Shown: positions 7,283-15,604 of the stretch, piece after piece
Layout: each line of letters begins with the position of its first letter
How positions within the stretch are numbered: position 1 is the first letter of the stretch
Assembly (NCBI GenBank): GCA_021738605.1
Contig: JAIPBY010000003.1
Coordinates: forward strand, 1-33,899
DNA length: 33,899 nt
Source: Chitinophagaceae bacterium
GTDB taxonomy: Bacteria > Bacteroidota > Bacteroidia > Chitinophagales > Chitinophagaceae
Direction of reading: 5' to 3'
Position numbers and translations under genes: made by a program
Notes under the pieces: model-generated
What the model was told of the DNA's origin: nothing
Database searches by the model: none
The model's input: only the letters and a program-made list of their open reading frames with translations

Positions 7283-9613
7283 ATGCATACCAAAGGTTTT
7301 CACAATAAAGTTACCACAAGATTCACGTTCGCTTTGCTGACCCTGATGGGCTGTATTTCAATGGTTCAGGCTCAAGTAGCTCAAACACCCGGAGAGGCCC
7401 GTTTGGCTAGCCTTGAAGCCAAAGCAAAGAAGGCAGCAGCAAGCAGTTTGAAGGATGTTACCTTCCGAAACATCGGACCAACTGTCATGAGTGGAAGGAT
7501 TGATGATATAGAGGTAAATCCCAATGACCCAACTGAATTTTATGTTGCTTATGCCACCGGTGGATTATGGCATACCGCCAACAATGGCCAAAGCTTCACC
7601 CCCATTTTTGACAATGGGCTGGTGATAGGTATTGGAGACATTGCGGTCAATTGGAAGACACGCACCATCTGGGTAGGAACTGGTGAAGTGAACAGCAGCC
7701 GTTCCTCATACGCAGGTATTGGCATCTACAAGAGCAATGACAATGGCAAGACCTGGCTTTATCTTGGCCTTCCTGAAACACAACATATTGGCAAAATAAC
7801 GCTGCACCCCTCAAACCCTGATATTGCCTGGGTTGCAGCCTTGGGACATTTGTACAGCACCAACAAGGAAAGGGGTGTTTTCAAAACAACCGATGGTGGA
7901 AAATCATGGAAACAAACCCTGTTTGTTGATGAAACAACAGGGGCCGTTGAGATGGACATCAATCCCAAAAATCCGAATGAACTCTATGCCTCAACCTGGC
8001 ACCGCATCAGAAAAGCCTGGGACTTCACTGAGGGTGGAAAAACATCTGCCATTTATAAGAGCAATGATGGCGGCAAAACTTGGAAGCTCTTGACCAATGC
8101 AGCATCTGGCTTCCCACAAGGCGATGGCATCGGAAGAATCGGCCTGGCCGTCTACCCACAAAATCCATTCATTGTGTATGCAGTAGTAGATAATTACAAC
8201 CTGAAGCCAGATACGTCAAAGACCCCCAAACCCAATACAGGTGCAGGTCCTGCAGCCAATCAGATTTATGGCTGCGAGGTATACAAGAGCATGGACGGCG
8301 GAAAACACTGGAACAAGACCAATGAAAAGAACATTGAGATCTACAATACTTTCGGCTACTATTTTGGCAAGATCTTTGTATCCCCCACCAACCCTGACAA
8401 GGTTGTCATCTTAGGAACCAGTGCCAATCTTTCTACTGATGGCGGAAAATCCTTCACCTCCATGGACAAGGGCAATACCCATGCAGACTGGCATGCACTA
8501 TGGATCAATCCCAAAAGAGACGATCACATGATTGCAGGAAACGATGGAGGATGCAACATCAGTTATGATGCTGGTAAGAACTGGTTCAAAGCCAATTCTC
8601 CTTCAGTAGGACAATTCTATGCCATCAATGTTGACAATGAAAAACCTTACAATGTGTATGGAGGATTGCAGGACAATGGCTCCTGGTACGGAAAATCCAC
8701 CAACAAGGAATCAATAGACTGGACAGATGAGGGGCAGTATGGATTCAAGAGAATGGGCGGTGGTGATGGCATGCAGGTACAGATTGACCCGCGTGACCAC
8801 AATACCGTTTACACGGGTTCTCAGTTTGGGGCCTACATGCGCATCAACAAGCAAAACCAGGGTCCTAAATTCCTGAGGCCTGTTCCCCAGAATTCAAAAG
8901 AAGAAAAGCCCCGGTTCAACTGGCAAACACCCATCCTCTTGTCCAAACACAATCCTGATATTCTTTACATGGCGGGGAACAGTTTGTTCAGAAGCATGAA
9001 CAGGGGTGATGATTTTGAACGGATCAGCGGAGACCTGTCGAATGGAAAAAAATCTGGCGACGTGCCCTTTGGTACAATGACCAGCATCAGTGAATCACCC
9101 TTAAAGTTTGGATTGATCTATACAGGAACTGATGATGGGGTTGTTTCACTTACAAAGGATGGAGGCAATACCTGGACCAAACTGTCAGGACTGCCCCAGG
9201 GTTTGTACATCAGCCGCGTACTGGCCTCTAGCCACCTGCAAAGCCGCGTTTATGTTACCATGAACGGATACCGGGATGATCACTTTGCTGCTTATGTTTA
9301 TTGCAGTGATGACTTTGGCAAAACTTGGAAGAAACTGGGCAACGACCTGCCCATGGAACCGGTGAATGTCATTCGTGAAGATCCAAAATCATCCACCATT
9401 CTTTACCTGGGTACTGATGGCGGTGCATACGCAAGCACTGACGACGGCACATCCTTCATGCAATTCACCAATAATTTGCCCATTGCCATTCCCGTGCACG
9501 ACATGGTGATTCAAGAAAGGGAGAATGAAATCGTGTTAGGCACTCATGGGAGAAGCCTGTATATTGGCAAGCTGGACCTGATCCAGAAAATGGTCATTAA
9601 AGAGACTAAATAA
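7283..9613 (+). CDS. secreted BNR/Asp-box beta-propeller protein (sortilin/VPS10-like)
   Basis: A 776-residue exported protein. A signal peptide is followed by an AQ cleavage-like site (about residue 30, VQAQVAQ). The rest is built of Asp-box repeats of the form SxDxGKTW: SNDNGKTW, TTDGGKSW, SNDGGKTW, SMDGGKHW, SYDAGKNW, TKDGGNTW, SDDFGKTW and STDDGTSF, plus partial copies, which indicates one or two large beta-propellers. Proteins like this are often annotated as glycosyl hydrolases or VPS10-domain proteins, but I see no proven catalytic motif, so substrate and activity are unknown. Bacteroidota relatives often carry a further C-terminal region after the HGRSLYIG-like end of the propeller; here the protein stops about 15 residues later. 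It is convergent with aroQ, 6 bases apart. Confidence 0.85.
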   Translation: MHTKGFHNKVTTRFTFALLTLMGCISMVQAQVAQTPGEARLASLEAKAKKAAASSLKDVTFRNIGPTVMSGRIDDIEVNPNDPTEFYVAYATGGLWHTANNGQSFTPIFDNGLVIGIGDIAVNWKTRTIWVGTGEVNSSRSSYAGIGIYKSNDNGKTWLYLGLPETQHIGKITLHPSNPDIAWVAALGHLYSTNKERGVFKTTDGGKSWKQTLFVDETTGAVEMDINPKNPNELYASTWHRIRKAWDFTEGGKTSAIYKSNDGGKTWKLLTNAASGFPQGDGIGRIGLAVYPQNPFIVYAVVDNYNLKPDTSKTPKPNTGAGPAANQIYGCEVYKSMDGGKHWNKTNEKNIEIYNTFGYYFGKIFVSPTNPDKVVILGTSANLSTDGGKSFTSMDKGNTHADWHALWINPKRDDHMIAGNDGGCNISYDAGKNWFKANSPSVGQFYAINVDNEKPYNVYGGLQDNGSWYGKSTNKESIDWTDEGQYGFKRMGGGDGMQVQIDPRDHNTVYTGSQFGAYMRINKQNQGPKFLRPVPQNSKEEKPRFNWQTPILLSKHNPDILYMAGNSLFRSMNRGDDFERISGDLSNGKKSGDVPFGTMTSISESPLKFGLIYTGTDDGVVSLTKDGGNTWTKLSGLPQGLYISRVLASSHLQSRVYVTMNGYRDDHFAAYVYCSDDFGKTWKKLGNDLPMEPVNVIREDPKSSTILYLGTDGGAYASTDDGTSFMQFTNNLPIAIPVHDMVIQERENEIVLGTHGRSLYIGKLDLIQKMVIKETK

Positions 9614-9619
9614 GCCTTT

Positions 9620-10042
9620 TTAGAGGCCTTTGAGGTATTGAGCAGCAAGTGCATAGCCATCAAGACCAAGCCCGCAAATCGTCCCCTTTGCCTTTGCAGA
9701 CACATGGGAGATTTTCCTGAATTCCTCGCGGGCATGCACATTGGAAATATGTACTTCGATTACTGGTGCTGTGATCGATGCAATGGCATCACCAATGGCG
9801 ACAGAGGTGTGCGTATATCCTCCAGGATTGAGGATGATGCCATCGGCAGAAAATCCTGCTTTCTGGATGGCATCAATCAATTCACCTTCAATATTGGATT
9901 GAAAATAATCAATCACCAGATCTGGGTTGGACTCCTTCAACTTTTCAAGATAGGATTCGAAACCCTCACTCCCATAGATACCCGGCTCCCGCTTGCCCAG
10001 CAAGTTCAGGTTGGGTCCGTTGATGATGGTGATTTTTTTCAT
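9620..10042 (-). CDS. aroQ: 3-dehydroquinate dehydratase, type II
   Basis: Third step of the shikimate pathway: trans-dehydration of 3-dehydroquinate to 3-dehydroshikimate by a cytoplasmic dodecamer. The 140 residues match the type II family in length. Signatures are INGPNLNLLGKREPGIYG (about 7-24, with the lid arginine 18 and catalytic Tyr23), LNPGGYTHTS with Asn72, and IEVHISNVHAREEFR with the general acid His98. The gene starts 2 bases after the carA stop, so the pair is an operon transcribed carA to aroQ. It converges on the BNR protein gene with only 6 bases between stops. Confidence 0.96.
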   Translation of the reverse strand: MKKITIINGPNLNLLGKREPGIYGSEGFESYLEKLKESNPDLVIDYFQSNIEGELIDAIQKAGFSADGIILNPGGYTHTSVAIGDAIASITAPVIEVHISNVHAREEFRKISHVSAKAKGTICGLGLDGYALAAQYLKGL

Positions 10043-10044
10043 GT

Positions 10045-11154
10045 CTAGTTGTTGTTGATCAGGTTGATGAAATCATCAAAAAGATAACGGCTGTCGTGGG
10101 GTCCAGGTGTTGCCTCCGGATGGTACTGCACTGAAAAAGCAGGACGGTCCTTGAGCCTTATGCCTTCAATAGAATCATCATTGAGGTTGATATGGGTAAC
10201 CTCAATTTGTTCCGCACTTCTGACAGCGTCGGCGTCAACAGCGAAACCATGGTTCTGTGTAGTTATCTCACAAAGGCCGGTCATCAAATTCTTGACGGGA
10301 TGATTCAAGCCCCTGTGTCCATGGTGCATCTTGAAAGTTTTGATGCCATTGGCCAGTGCCAGAAGCTGATGCCCCAGACAGATGCCGAAAACAGGCTTTC
10401 TTGTATCAAGAATCTTTTTAACGGTATCTACTGCATAATCCATAGAGGATGGATCGCCAGGGCCGTTTGAAATAAAGAAACCATGGGGTTCAAAAGCAAG
10501 CAGTTCTTCAAAGCTGGTCTTGGCAGGATGAACCCTGACATAAGCACCCCTATCGGCCATGCACTGGATGATATTTCTTTTGACACCAAAATCAAGCACT
10601 GCAATACGAATGCTGGCAGATGGATCACCCACATGGTACACTTCTGTGGTAGAAACAACTGAAGCCAATTCCAGGCCATCCATGGAGGGCACTTTTTTCA
10701 AGGCTTCCATCAAAGCCGCAACATCTGTACTCTCAGAAGAGATGATGCAGTTCATGGCACCTTTTTCACGGATATGTGTCACAAGGGCTCTTGTATCAAT
10801 GTCTTCAATGGCAACTACCTGCTGGTTGACCAAGTAGTTCTGCAAGGAATCATCCGCCATCAACCTGCTGTATTTTTCTTCAAGGTTTCTGCCAATAAGA
10901 CCCTTGATCTTCACTGTTTCACTTTCCACATCCCCTGCTTTCACGCCATAATTACCGGTATGCACGTTGTTCATGATCAGCACCTGCCCGAAATAACTGG
11001 GGTCTGTAAACACTTCCTGATAACCGGTCATTCCGGTATTGAAACAAAGTTCACCAGAAGCAGTTCCAATTTTACCAAATGAACGGCCATGAAAAACCAT
11101 TCCATCTTCCAAAATAAGCAAGGCGGGGACTGAATTCATTTCTTGTGTTGGCAT
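10045..11154 (-). CDS. carA: carbamoyl-phosphate synthase small subunit (glutaminase)
   Basis: Supplies ammonia from glutamine to the large subunit CarB for carbamoyl phosphate, the precursor of pyrimidines and arginine. The protein has the N-terminal CarA domain (ALLILEDGMVFHGRSFG, FNTGMTGYQEVFTDPSY) and a class I glutamine amidotransferase domain with the triad Cys259 (GICLGHQLL), His345 and Glu347 (QYHPEATPGPHD). Length is 369 residues from MPTQEMNS (11154). A start five codons later (11139) is also possible. The longer reading to 11193 is rejected because it would run into the rplQ terminator. carB is not in this window, so the two subunits are encoded apart. Confidence 0.95.
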   Translation of the reverse strand: MPTQEMNSVPALLILEDGMVFHGRSFGKIGTASGELCFNTGMTGYQEVFTDPSYFGQVLIMNNVHTGNYGVKAGDVESETVKIKGLIGRNLEEKYSRLMADDSLQNYLVNQQVVAIEDIDTRALVTHIREKGAMNCIISSESTDVAALMEALKKVPSMDGLELASVVSTTEVYHVGDPSASIRIAVLDFGVKRNIIQCMADRGAYVRVHPAKTSFEELLAFEPHGFFISNGPGDPSSMDYAVDTVKKILDTRKPVFGICLGHQLLALANGIKTFKMHHGHRGLNHPVKNLMTGLCEITTQNHGFAVDADAVRSAEQIEVTHINLNDDSIEGIRLKDRPAFSVQYHPEATPGPHDSRYLFDDFINLINNN

Positions 11155-11169
11155 GAGGGGAATTTGGAT

Positions 11170-11206
11170 GCAAAATAAAAAAGGCAGGACCAAAAGACCT
11201 GCCTTT
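11170..11206 (-). terminator. intrinsic terminator of the rplQ end of the alpha operon
   Basis: Read on the minus strand, a perfect 9-base-pair stem (AAAGGCAGG / CCTGCCTTT, plus-strand arms 11180-11188 and 11198-11206, 9-base loop) runs straight into TTTTATTTTG. It lies about 30 bases after the rplQ stop. Confidence 0.92.
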
Positions 11207-11233
11207 AAAAGAAATTATTTATCAACATTTTTC

Positions 11234-11755
11234 TTATTCAGAGGCAGTTGATTCTTCGGAAGTGGCTTGCGCTTCAGCAGCAGGAGCTTCTTCAGTTGCA
11301 GCGGCCTTTTTCTTGGCTCCACCACTTCTTCTGGTTTTCTTGGCTGGTTCAGCAGCAGTTGCAATACCCTTTCCGTAGATCTCGTTGTAATCAACCAATT
11401 CAATCATTGCCCTTTCAGCGTTGTCACCCAGACGGATGCCAAGTTTGATGATCCTGGTGTAGCCACCTGGACGAGCAGCAACCTTAGGACCGATTTCAGT
11501 AAACAATTCTTTTACTGCGGTCTTGTCTTGCAAATATGAGAATACAATACGGTGGTTATGCATGATCTGCTCTTTGCTTTCCACCTTTTTTGTCTTGGTG
11601 ATCAAAGGCTCGATGTACGTACGCAATGCTTTTGCTTTGGCGTGAGTTGTTACAATACGCTTGTGCATGATCAGCTGGCTCGCCATGTTGGACATGAGGG
11701 CCTCGCGGTGTGCCTTTTTACGGCCTAGATTGTTGATTTTGTCTCCGTGACGCAT
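11234..11755 (-). CDS. rplQ: 50S ribosomal protein L17
   Basis: Large-subunit protein L17, last gene of the alpha operon. The conserved core ([58 protein letters not shown]) fills about residues 1-122. It is followed by a roughly 50-residue low-complexity tail rich in Ala, Lys and Glu ([18 protein letters not shown]..., ending SEESTASE) that E. coli L17 lacks. Such tails are common on Bacteroidota L17 and probably lie on the ribosome surface near the exit tunnel. The gene follows rpoA by 65 bases and is closed by the terminator at 11170-11206. Confidence 0.97.
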   Translation of the reverse strand: MRHGDKINNLGRKKAHREALMSNMASQLIMHKRIVTTHAKAKALRTYIEPLITKTKKVESKEQIMHNHRIVFSYLQDKTAVKELFTEIGPKVAARPGGYTRIIKLGIRLGDNAERAMIELVDYNEIYGKGIATAAEPAKKTRRSGGAKKKAAATEEAPAAEAQATSEESTASE

Positions 11756-11820
11756 GACTGTTGAGTTTAAAGCTGTACCGTGTCAGGAATTACAGCCTGA
11801 TAAAAAATAGGTTTCCCTTA

Positions 11821-12822
11821 TTAAAATTCGTCGATATCGATACCCAATTTGGCAAGATCCATTCCGAAATGAAGGCCTCTTTCCTGAAGTACCTGCTCAA
11901 TTTCAGACAATGATTTCTGTCCGAAATTCCTGAACTTCATGAGGTCTTCCTGCTCATACTGTACCAGCTGGCTAAGACTGTTGATCTTGGCTGCCTTCAA
12001 ACAGTTGAATGCACGTACAGAAAGATCGAGGTCTTCCAAAGGTGTTTTCAGCACTTTCCTCAATTGGAGGGTTTGCTCATCTACCAGGTCTTCCTTCTTC
12101 TCTTCCTTGTTATCGAAAGTGATGTTTTCGTCTGTGATGATCATCAGGTGCTGGATCAAAATCCTTGAAGCCTGCTTTACAGCCTCTTCAGGATGGATTG
12201 TTCCGTCAGTAACCACATCAAGCAACAATTTTTCGAAATCTGTACGCTGCTCAACACGGGTGTTTTCGATGGCGTACTTTACATTCTTGATTGGCGTGTG
12301 GATTGAGTCAATCGGAATAAATCCAAATGGTGCCTCTTTCTGCCTGTTGTCCTCGGAAGGAACGTATCCCCTTCCTTTTGAAATGTGCAACTCAATGTTG
12401 AGTTTTGCAGAAGGATCCATGGTGCAGATGAGCAACTCAGGATTCATTACTTGGAAGGTTCCAGTCACCTCATCAATCATGCCTGCAGTGAAATCTGATT
12501 TTCCTTTGATGGAAATTGTCAGTTTCTCTGTCTGTACATCATGGTCGAGGATCTTTTTGAACCTGATTTGCTTGAGGTTCAAGATTATTTCTGTAACGTC
12601 TTCTACAACACCTTTCAGTGTAGCAAATTCGTGGTCAGCACCTTCAATTACGATACCAGTGATGGCGTATCCTTCGAGTGAGTTCAATAGAACCCTGCGA
12701 AGTGCGTTACCAATGGTAACTCCATATCCTGGTTCAAGCGGACGGAATTCGAATTGTGCTTCGAAGTCGGTTGCTTTCTGGAGGACTATTTTGTCCGGCT
12801 GCTGGAAATTTAAAATGGCCAT
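11821..12822 (-). CDS. rpoA: DNA-directed RNA polymerase subunit alpha
   Basis: Scaffold subunit for assembly of RNA polymerase and contact point for regulators. The N-terminal domain shows FRPLEPGYGVTIGNALRRVLLNSLEGYAITG (dimerisation and beta-subunit contact). The C-terminal domain shows DLSVRAFNCLKAAKINSLSQLV and NFGQKSLSEIEQVL, the DNA-binding helix-hairpin-helix. The protein has 333 residues from the ATG at 12822. That start is fixed by a strong Shine-Dalgarno AAGGAG 7 bases upstream (12830-12835 on the plus strand), unusual in a phylum that rarely uses one. The 86-base spacer before it contains two hairpins. Confidence 0.98.
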   Translation of the reverse strand: MAILNFQQPDKIVLQKATDFEAQFEFRPLEPGYGVTIGNALRRVLLNSLEGYAITGIVIEGADHEFATLKGVVEDVTEIILNLKQIRFKKILDHDVQTEKLTISIKGKSDFTAGMIDEVTGTFQVMNPELLICTMDPSAKLNIELHISKGRGYVPSEDNRQKEAPFGFIPIDSIHTPIKNVKYAIENTRVEQRTDFEKLLLDVVTDGTIHPEEAVKQASRILIQHLMIITDENITFDNKEEKKEDLVDEQTLQLRKVLKTPLEDLDLSVRAFNCLKAAKINSLSQLVQYEQEDLMKFRNFGQKSLSEIEQVLQERGLHFGMDLAKLGIDIDEF

Positions 12823-12846
12823 ATTTAAACTCCTTTTACTTGTTAA

Positions 12847-12901
12847 TTCCCAATTGTCTTGGGAAAACGGGTGATATGAAACCCAGATGCCATGAGGCAT
12901 C
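12847..12901 (-). other. two consecutive hairpins in the rpsD-rpoA spacer
   Basis: The spacer holds two perfect inverted repeats: GATGCC/GGCATC with a 4-base loop (12886-12901) and TTCCCAA/TTGGGAA with a 5-base loop (12847-12865). Neither is followed by a T-tract in the direction of transcription, so they are not ordinary terminators. They could be RNA processing, stability or translational control elements upstream of rpoA. Confidence 0.6.
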
Positions 12902-12908
12902 AGGCAGA

Positions 12909-13514
12909 TTACTTAGAATACAATTCAACAATCAACTGCTCCCTGATGTTTTCAGGAACATTTTCCCTTACAGGGAATGTGATGAAGGTTCCTGACATTT
13001 GGGCCTCACTGAAGTCAACCCATCCAATTTTTGGATTTCTTGGTCTCATCAGGGACTTGATGTTCACACTCTCCTTGCTCTTGTCAGCGATGGTGATGAC
13101 ATCACCAGGCTTCAACTGGTATGAAGGGATGTTAACCACCACATCATTCACCATAACGTGCTTGTGTGAAACAAGCTGACGTGCAGCTGGACGGGATGGA
13201 GAAATACCCATGCGGTATACAGTATTATCGAGGCGTGACTCCAACAAGATGATGAGGTTTTCACCAGTAACACCTTTGATACGAGCTGCTTCTTCAAATG
13301 TCTTGCGGAACTGACGCTCCAAAAGACCATAAGTGTACTTAGCCTTTTGCTTTTCCTTTAGCTGGATAGAATACTCACTCGGCGCCTTGCGCTTGCGTGA
13401 CGCTCCATGCTGACCAGGAGGAACACTGTTCTTGTCGAGATACTTGCCATTTCCGAGGATCGGCTCACCGAACTTCCTACAGATTTTTGTTTTGGGACCT
13501 GTGTAACGTGCCAT
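12909..13514 (-). CDS. rpsD: 30S ribosomal protein S4
   Basis: Primary 16S rRNA-binding protein of the small subunit, 201 residues. Signatures are MARYTGPKTKICRKFGEPILG at the start, PPGQHG, LERQFRKTF and the S4 RNA-binding domain RLDNTVYRMGISPSRPAARQLVSHKHVMVND. Zinc-binding S4 proteins have four cysteines in the N-terminal region; here only Cys12 is present, so this is the cysteine-poor, zinc-free form. S4 is the autoregulator of this operon in E. coli, which makes the structured spacers upstream of rpsK and rpoA candidates for S4 control. Confidence 0.98.
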   Translation of the reverse strand: MARYTGPKTKICRKFGEPILGNGKYLDKNSVPPGQHGASRKRKAPSEYSIQLKEKQKAKYTYGLLERQFRKTFEEAARIKGVTGENLIILLESRLDNTVYRMGISPSRPAARQLVSHKHVMVNDVVVNIPSYQLKPGDVITIADKSKESVNIKSLMRPRNPKIGWVDFSEAQMSGTFITFPVRENVPENIREQLIVELYSK

Positions 13515-13600
13515 TGTAATTTGTTTTGATTTTTTAAGAAATGACAGTGGATTATTAAAAAATCATAAAACTGAATCTCCTGCCCTATTATAAATAATAA

Positions 13601-14005
13601 TTATACGCGACGCTTCTTTGGAGGACGGCAACCATTGTGTGGAAGTGGAGTAATGTCCTTGATCATTACAACCTCAATCCCGGAATTGGCAAGGGCACGA
13701 ATGGCACCTTCCCTACCTGCACCTGGTCCTTTAACATATACATCAACCCTTTTCAGGCCTGCCTCAAGTGCTACGCGTGAAGCATCTTGTGCTGCCATTT
13801 GGGCTGCATATGGAGTATTTTTCTTTGAACCCCTGAAACCCATTTTACCAGCACTGCTCCAGGAAATTACCTGTCCAGCCTTGTTGGTCAAACTGATGAT
13901 GAGGTTGTTGAAGGTGGCGTTGATGTGGGCATCTCCGAAACTATCAACTTTTACCACTCTTTTCTTCGCAGCCGCTTTGGCGCTGTTTTGTTGTGCTTTT
14001 GCCAT
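13601..14005 (-). CDS. rpsK: 30S ribosomal protein S11
   Basis: Small-subunit platform protein, 134 residues. It is recognised by [49 protein letters not shown] and the C-terminal [18 protein letters not shown]. The N-terminus has a short lysine/alanine-rich extension ([18 protein letters not shown]). The gene is separated from rpsM by a 147-base spacer, the longest in this operon, which contains hairpins. Confidence 0.98.
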   Translation of the reverse strand: MAKAQQNSAKAAAKKRVVKVDSFGDAHINATFNNLIISLTNKAGQVISWSSAGKMGFRGSKKNTPYAAQMAAQDASRVALEAGLKRVDVYVKGPGAGREGAIRALANSGIEVVMIKDITPLPHNGCRPPKKRRV

Positions 14006-14029
14006 AATTTTTTAAAATAGGTACTCAAA

Positions 14030-14145
14030 GAAAATCAGTCTTTTCAGACCCTGTTCAACCCTCGATTGCACCCGATTTTCCGGCGATGAACAGCAAAATG
14101 ATGGTGCAGGATATAATGAGAGAAAAGCGGCATAGCCACTTTTCT
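14030..14145 (-). promoter_or_regulatory. structured spacer between rpsM and rpsK, possible leader element
   Basis: Two folds are visible on the minus strand. First comes an 11-base-pair hairpin with a 3-base loop and one G-U pair (plus 14121-14145, arms AGAAAAGCGGC and GCCACTTTTCT). Closer to rpsK, a 7-base-pair outer stem GAAAATC/GATTTTC (14030-14036 and 14074-14080) encloses a small hairpin GTCT-GAAA-AGAC with a GNRA-type loop. No T-tract follows either fold on the minus strand. A ribosomal-protein binding leader (for instance for S4) is a guess from operon context. Confidence 0.45.
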
Positions 14146-14152
14146 GTTTCAT

Positions 14153-14533
14153 TTATTTCTTGGCGGCCTTTTTCTTGCCAGCAACCGTCTTACGCTTACC
14201 CTTTCTTGTACGGGCATTTGTTTTGGTACGCTGACCCCTTACAGGCAGTCCCTTACGGTGACGAAGACCACGGTAACAAGCGATATCAAGCAAACGCTTG
14301 ATAGACATTTGTGTTTCAGAACGCAGTTGACCTTCAACCTTGAACTCATTGGTGATGATTGTCCTGATCGCATTCAGTTCATCGTCATCCCACTGGTTTA
14401 CTTTTTTATTTACGTCAATTCCTGCCTTTCCTAAAATGTACTGGGCAGTTGACACTCCGATACCATAGATGTAAGTGAGACCAATTTCTCCCCTTTTGTT
14501 CTTTGGCAAATCAATACCTGCGATACGGGCCAT
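14153..14533 (-). CDS. rpsM: 30S ribosomal protein S13
   Basis: Head protein of the small subunit that contacts the P-site tRNA, 126 residues. It is recognised by [26 protein letters not shown], the helix-hairpin-helix region, [27 protein letters not shown] and a basic tail ([13 protein letters not shown]). It follows rpmJ by 42 bases. Confidence 0.98.
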   Translation of the reverse strand: MARIAGIDLPKNKRGEIGLTYIYGIGVSTAQYILGKAGIDVNKKVNQWDDDELNAIRTIITNEFKVEGQLRSETQMSIKRLLDIACYRGLRHRKGLPVRGQRTKTNARTRKGKRKTVAGKKKAAKK

Positions 14534-14575
14534 AGATGTTTATTGTATTTGTTCGATTGAATGATTGAGTAAAGA

Positions 14576-14692
14576 TTAACCCTGGCGTTGCTTATAACGT
14601 GGATTTTTCTTGTTGATCACATAGAGTTTACCTTTCCTGCGGACAATCTTGCAATCCGCACTGCGCTTCTTAATGGATGCTCTTACTTTCAT
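14576..14692 (-). CDS. rpmJ: 50S ribosomal protein L36, zinc-free form
   Basis: A 38-residue protein translated from the ATG at 14692: [20 protein letters not shown], then [18 protein letters not shown]. Start, core and the KQRQG end are those of L36, between infA and rpsM where it belongs. The zinc-ribbon form has three cysteines and one histidine. Here only Cys14 remains, so this is the cysteine-poor variant that does not bind zinc. The spacer to infA is 30 bases. Confidence 0.96.
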   Translation of the reverse strand: MKVRASIKKRSADCKIVRRKGKLYVINKKNPRYKQRQG

Positions 14693-14722
14693 ATCTCTGG
14701 TTTGGGCTCCTTGGAGCGGTTT

Positions 14723-14941
14723 TTATTTATACCTGAAAATGATTCTCCCCCTTGTCAAGTCGTATGGACTCATCTCAACCCCAACCCTGTCACCTGGAAG
14801 AATTCGGATGTAGTGCATCCTCATCTTACCTGAAATGGTTGCCAATATCTCATGCCCATTTTCTAACTTCACCTTGAACATAGCATTGCTTAGCGCCTCT
14901 ATGATATTACCGTCCTGTTTAATGAGTGCTTGTTTTGCCAT
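14723..14941 (-). CDS. infA: translation initiation factor IF-1
   Basis: An S1/OB-fold factor of 72 residues that binds the A site during initiation. Diagnostic parts are [68 protein letters not shown]. It is the first gene of the minus-strand alpha operon here. An exact -7 box lies 15 bases upstream. The gene before it is transcribed the other way, so secY and map are not adjacent. Confidence 0.98.
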   Translation of the reverse strand: MAKQALIKQDGNIIEALSNAMFKVKLENGHEILATISGKMRMHYIRILPGDRVGVEMSPYDLTRGRIIFRYK

Positions 14942-14955
14942 GGTTTTTGGGAGCG

Positions 14956-14963
14956 CAAAGATA
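14956..14963 (-). promoter_or_regulatory. Bacteroidetes -7 box for the infA-rplQ operon
   Basis: TATCTTTG on the minus strand matches TAnnTTTG exactly. The expected upstream TTTG is replaced by a T-run (TTTTTTTA). The box ends 15 bases before the infA ATG, so the transcript would start about 8-10 bases before the start codon. Confidence 0.6.
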
Positions 14964-15093
14964 AGATAATCAACGGAATTAGTAAAAAAACTTTAAGATA
15001 TTTTAACGAAAGGTCAAATTCCCTTCTTTATCCCGGTATTGTCAACTGAAAAGAAAGTTAAGAAAAACCTACAACTATCTGATATTCAATGAT

Positions 15094-15597
15094 ATGAAAA
15101 AAATAGTGCTGCTTTCTGATACACATGGATTCATGGATGAGAGATTCCTCTCCCACTTCAAGGGAGCAGATGAAATTTGGCATGCCGGAGACATTGGCGA
15201 AGGGAGCATCCTTGAGCAGCTGTCGACCTATGCCCCAATGAAAGCTGTTTATGGAAATATTGACGGGCATCCGTTGAGGCATGAACTTCCAGAATGGCTT
15301 GAGTGGGAAACTGAACAGGTGAAAGTGATAATGACCCACATTGGTGGAAGACCTCCCAAATATGTTGGAGGGGTGAAAGAAAGGATTGCCAGTGCCAAGC
15401 CAGCCATTTTTGTCTGCGGGCATTCCCATATCCTGCTGGTGCAGTTTTATGCAGGATTCAACTGCCTTCACCTCAATCCAGGCGCAGCAGGTAGATCAGG
15501 ATGGCATAAAGTACAAACCCTGCTGAAGTTTTGCATAGATGGAAGTGACATCAAGCAAATGGAAATCGTAGAGCTGAAACGATTGCCTTCGAAATGA
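15094..15597 (+). CDS. YfcE/MJ0936-type metallophosphoesterase
   Basis: A 167-residue single-domain calcineurin-like phosphoesterase. All metal-binding motifs are present in order: DTHG (residues 9-12), HAGDI (about 31-35), GNID (about 55-58), a histidine in MTHIGG, and GHSH. Relatives hydrolyse phosphodiesters with Mn2+ or Ni2+ in the cytoplasm; the natural substrate is generally unknown. It is divergent from infA (152 bases between starts) and convergent with the small membrane protein gene, 7 bases apart. No terminator is visible between the two stops. Confidence 0.92.
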   Translation: MKKIVLLSDTHGFMDERFLSHFKGADEIWHAGDIGEGSILEQLSTYAPMKAVYGNIDGHPLRHELPEWLEWETEQVKVIMTHIGGRPPKYVGGVKERIASAKPAIFVCGHSHILLVQFYAGFNCLHLNPGAAGRSGWHKVQTLLKFCIDGSDIKQMEIVELKRLPSK

Positions 15598-15604
15598 GAA
15601 ATGA

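Noticed and set aside
9614-9627. Possible short terminator GCCT/AGGC between the BNR gene and aroQ
   Set aside because: Only a four-base-pair stem, and no T-tract follows in either direction.
11939-12874. 311-codon open frame antisense to rpoA
   Set aside because: Shadow of a highly conserved gene; serine-rich, no family features.
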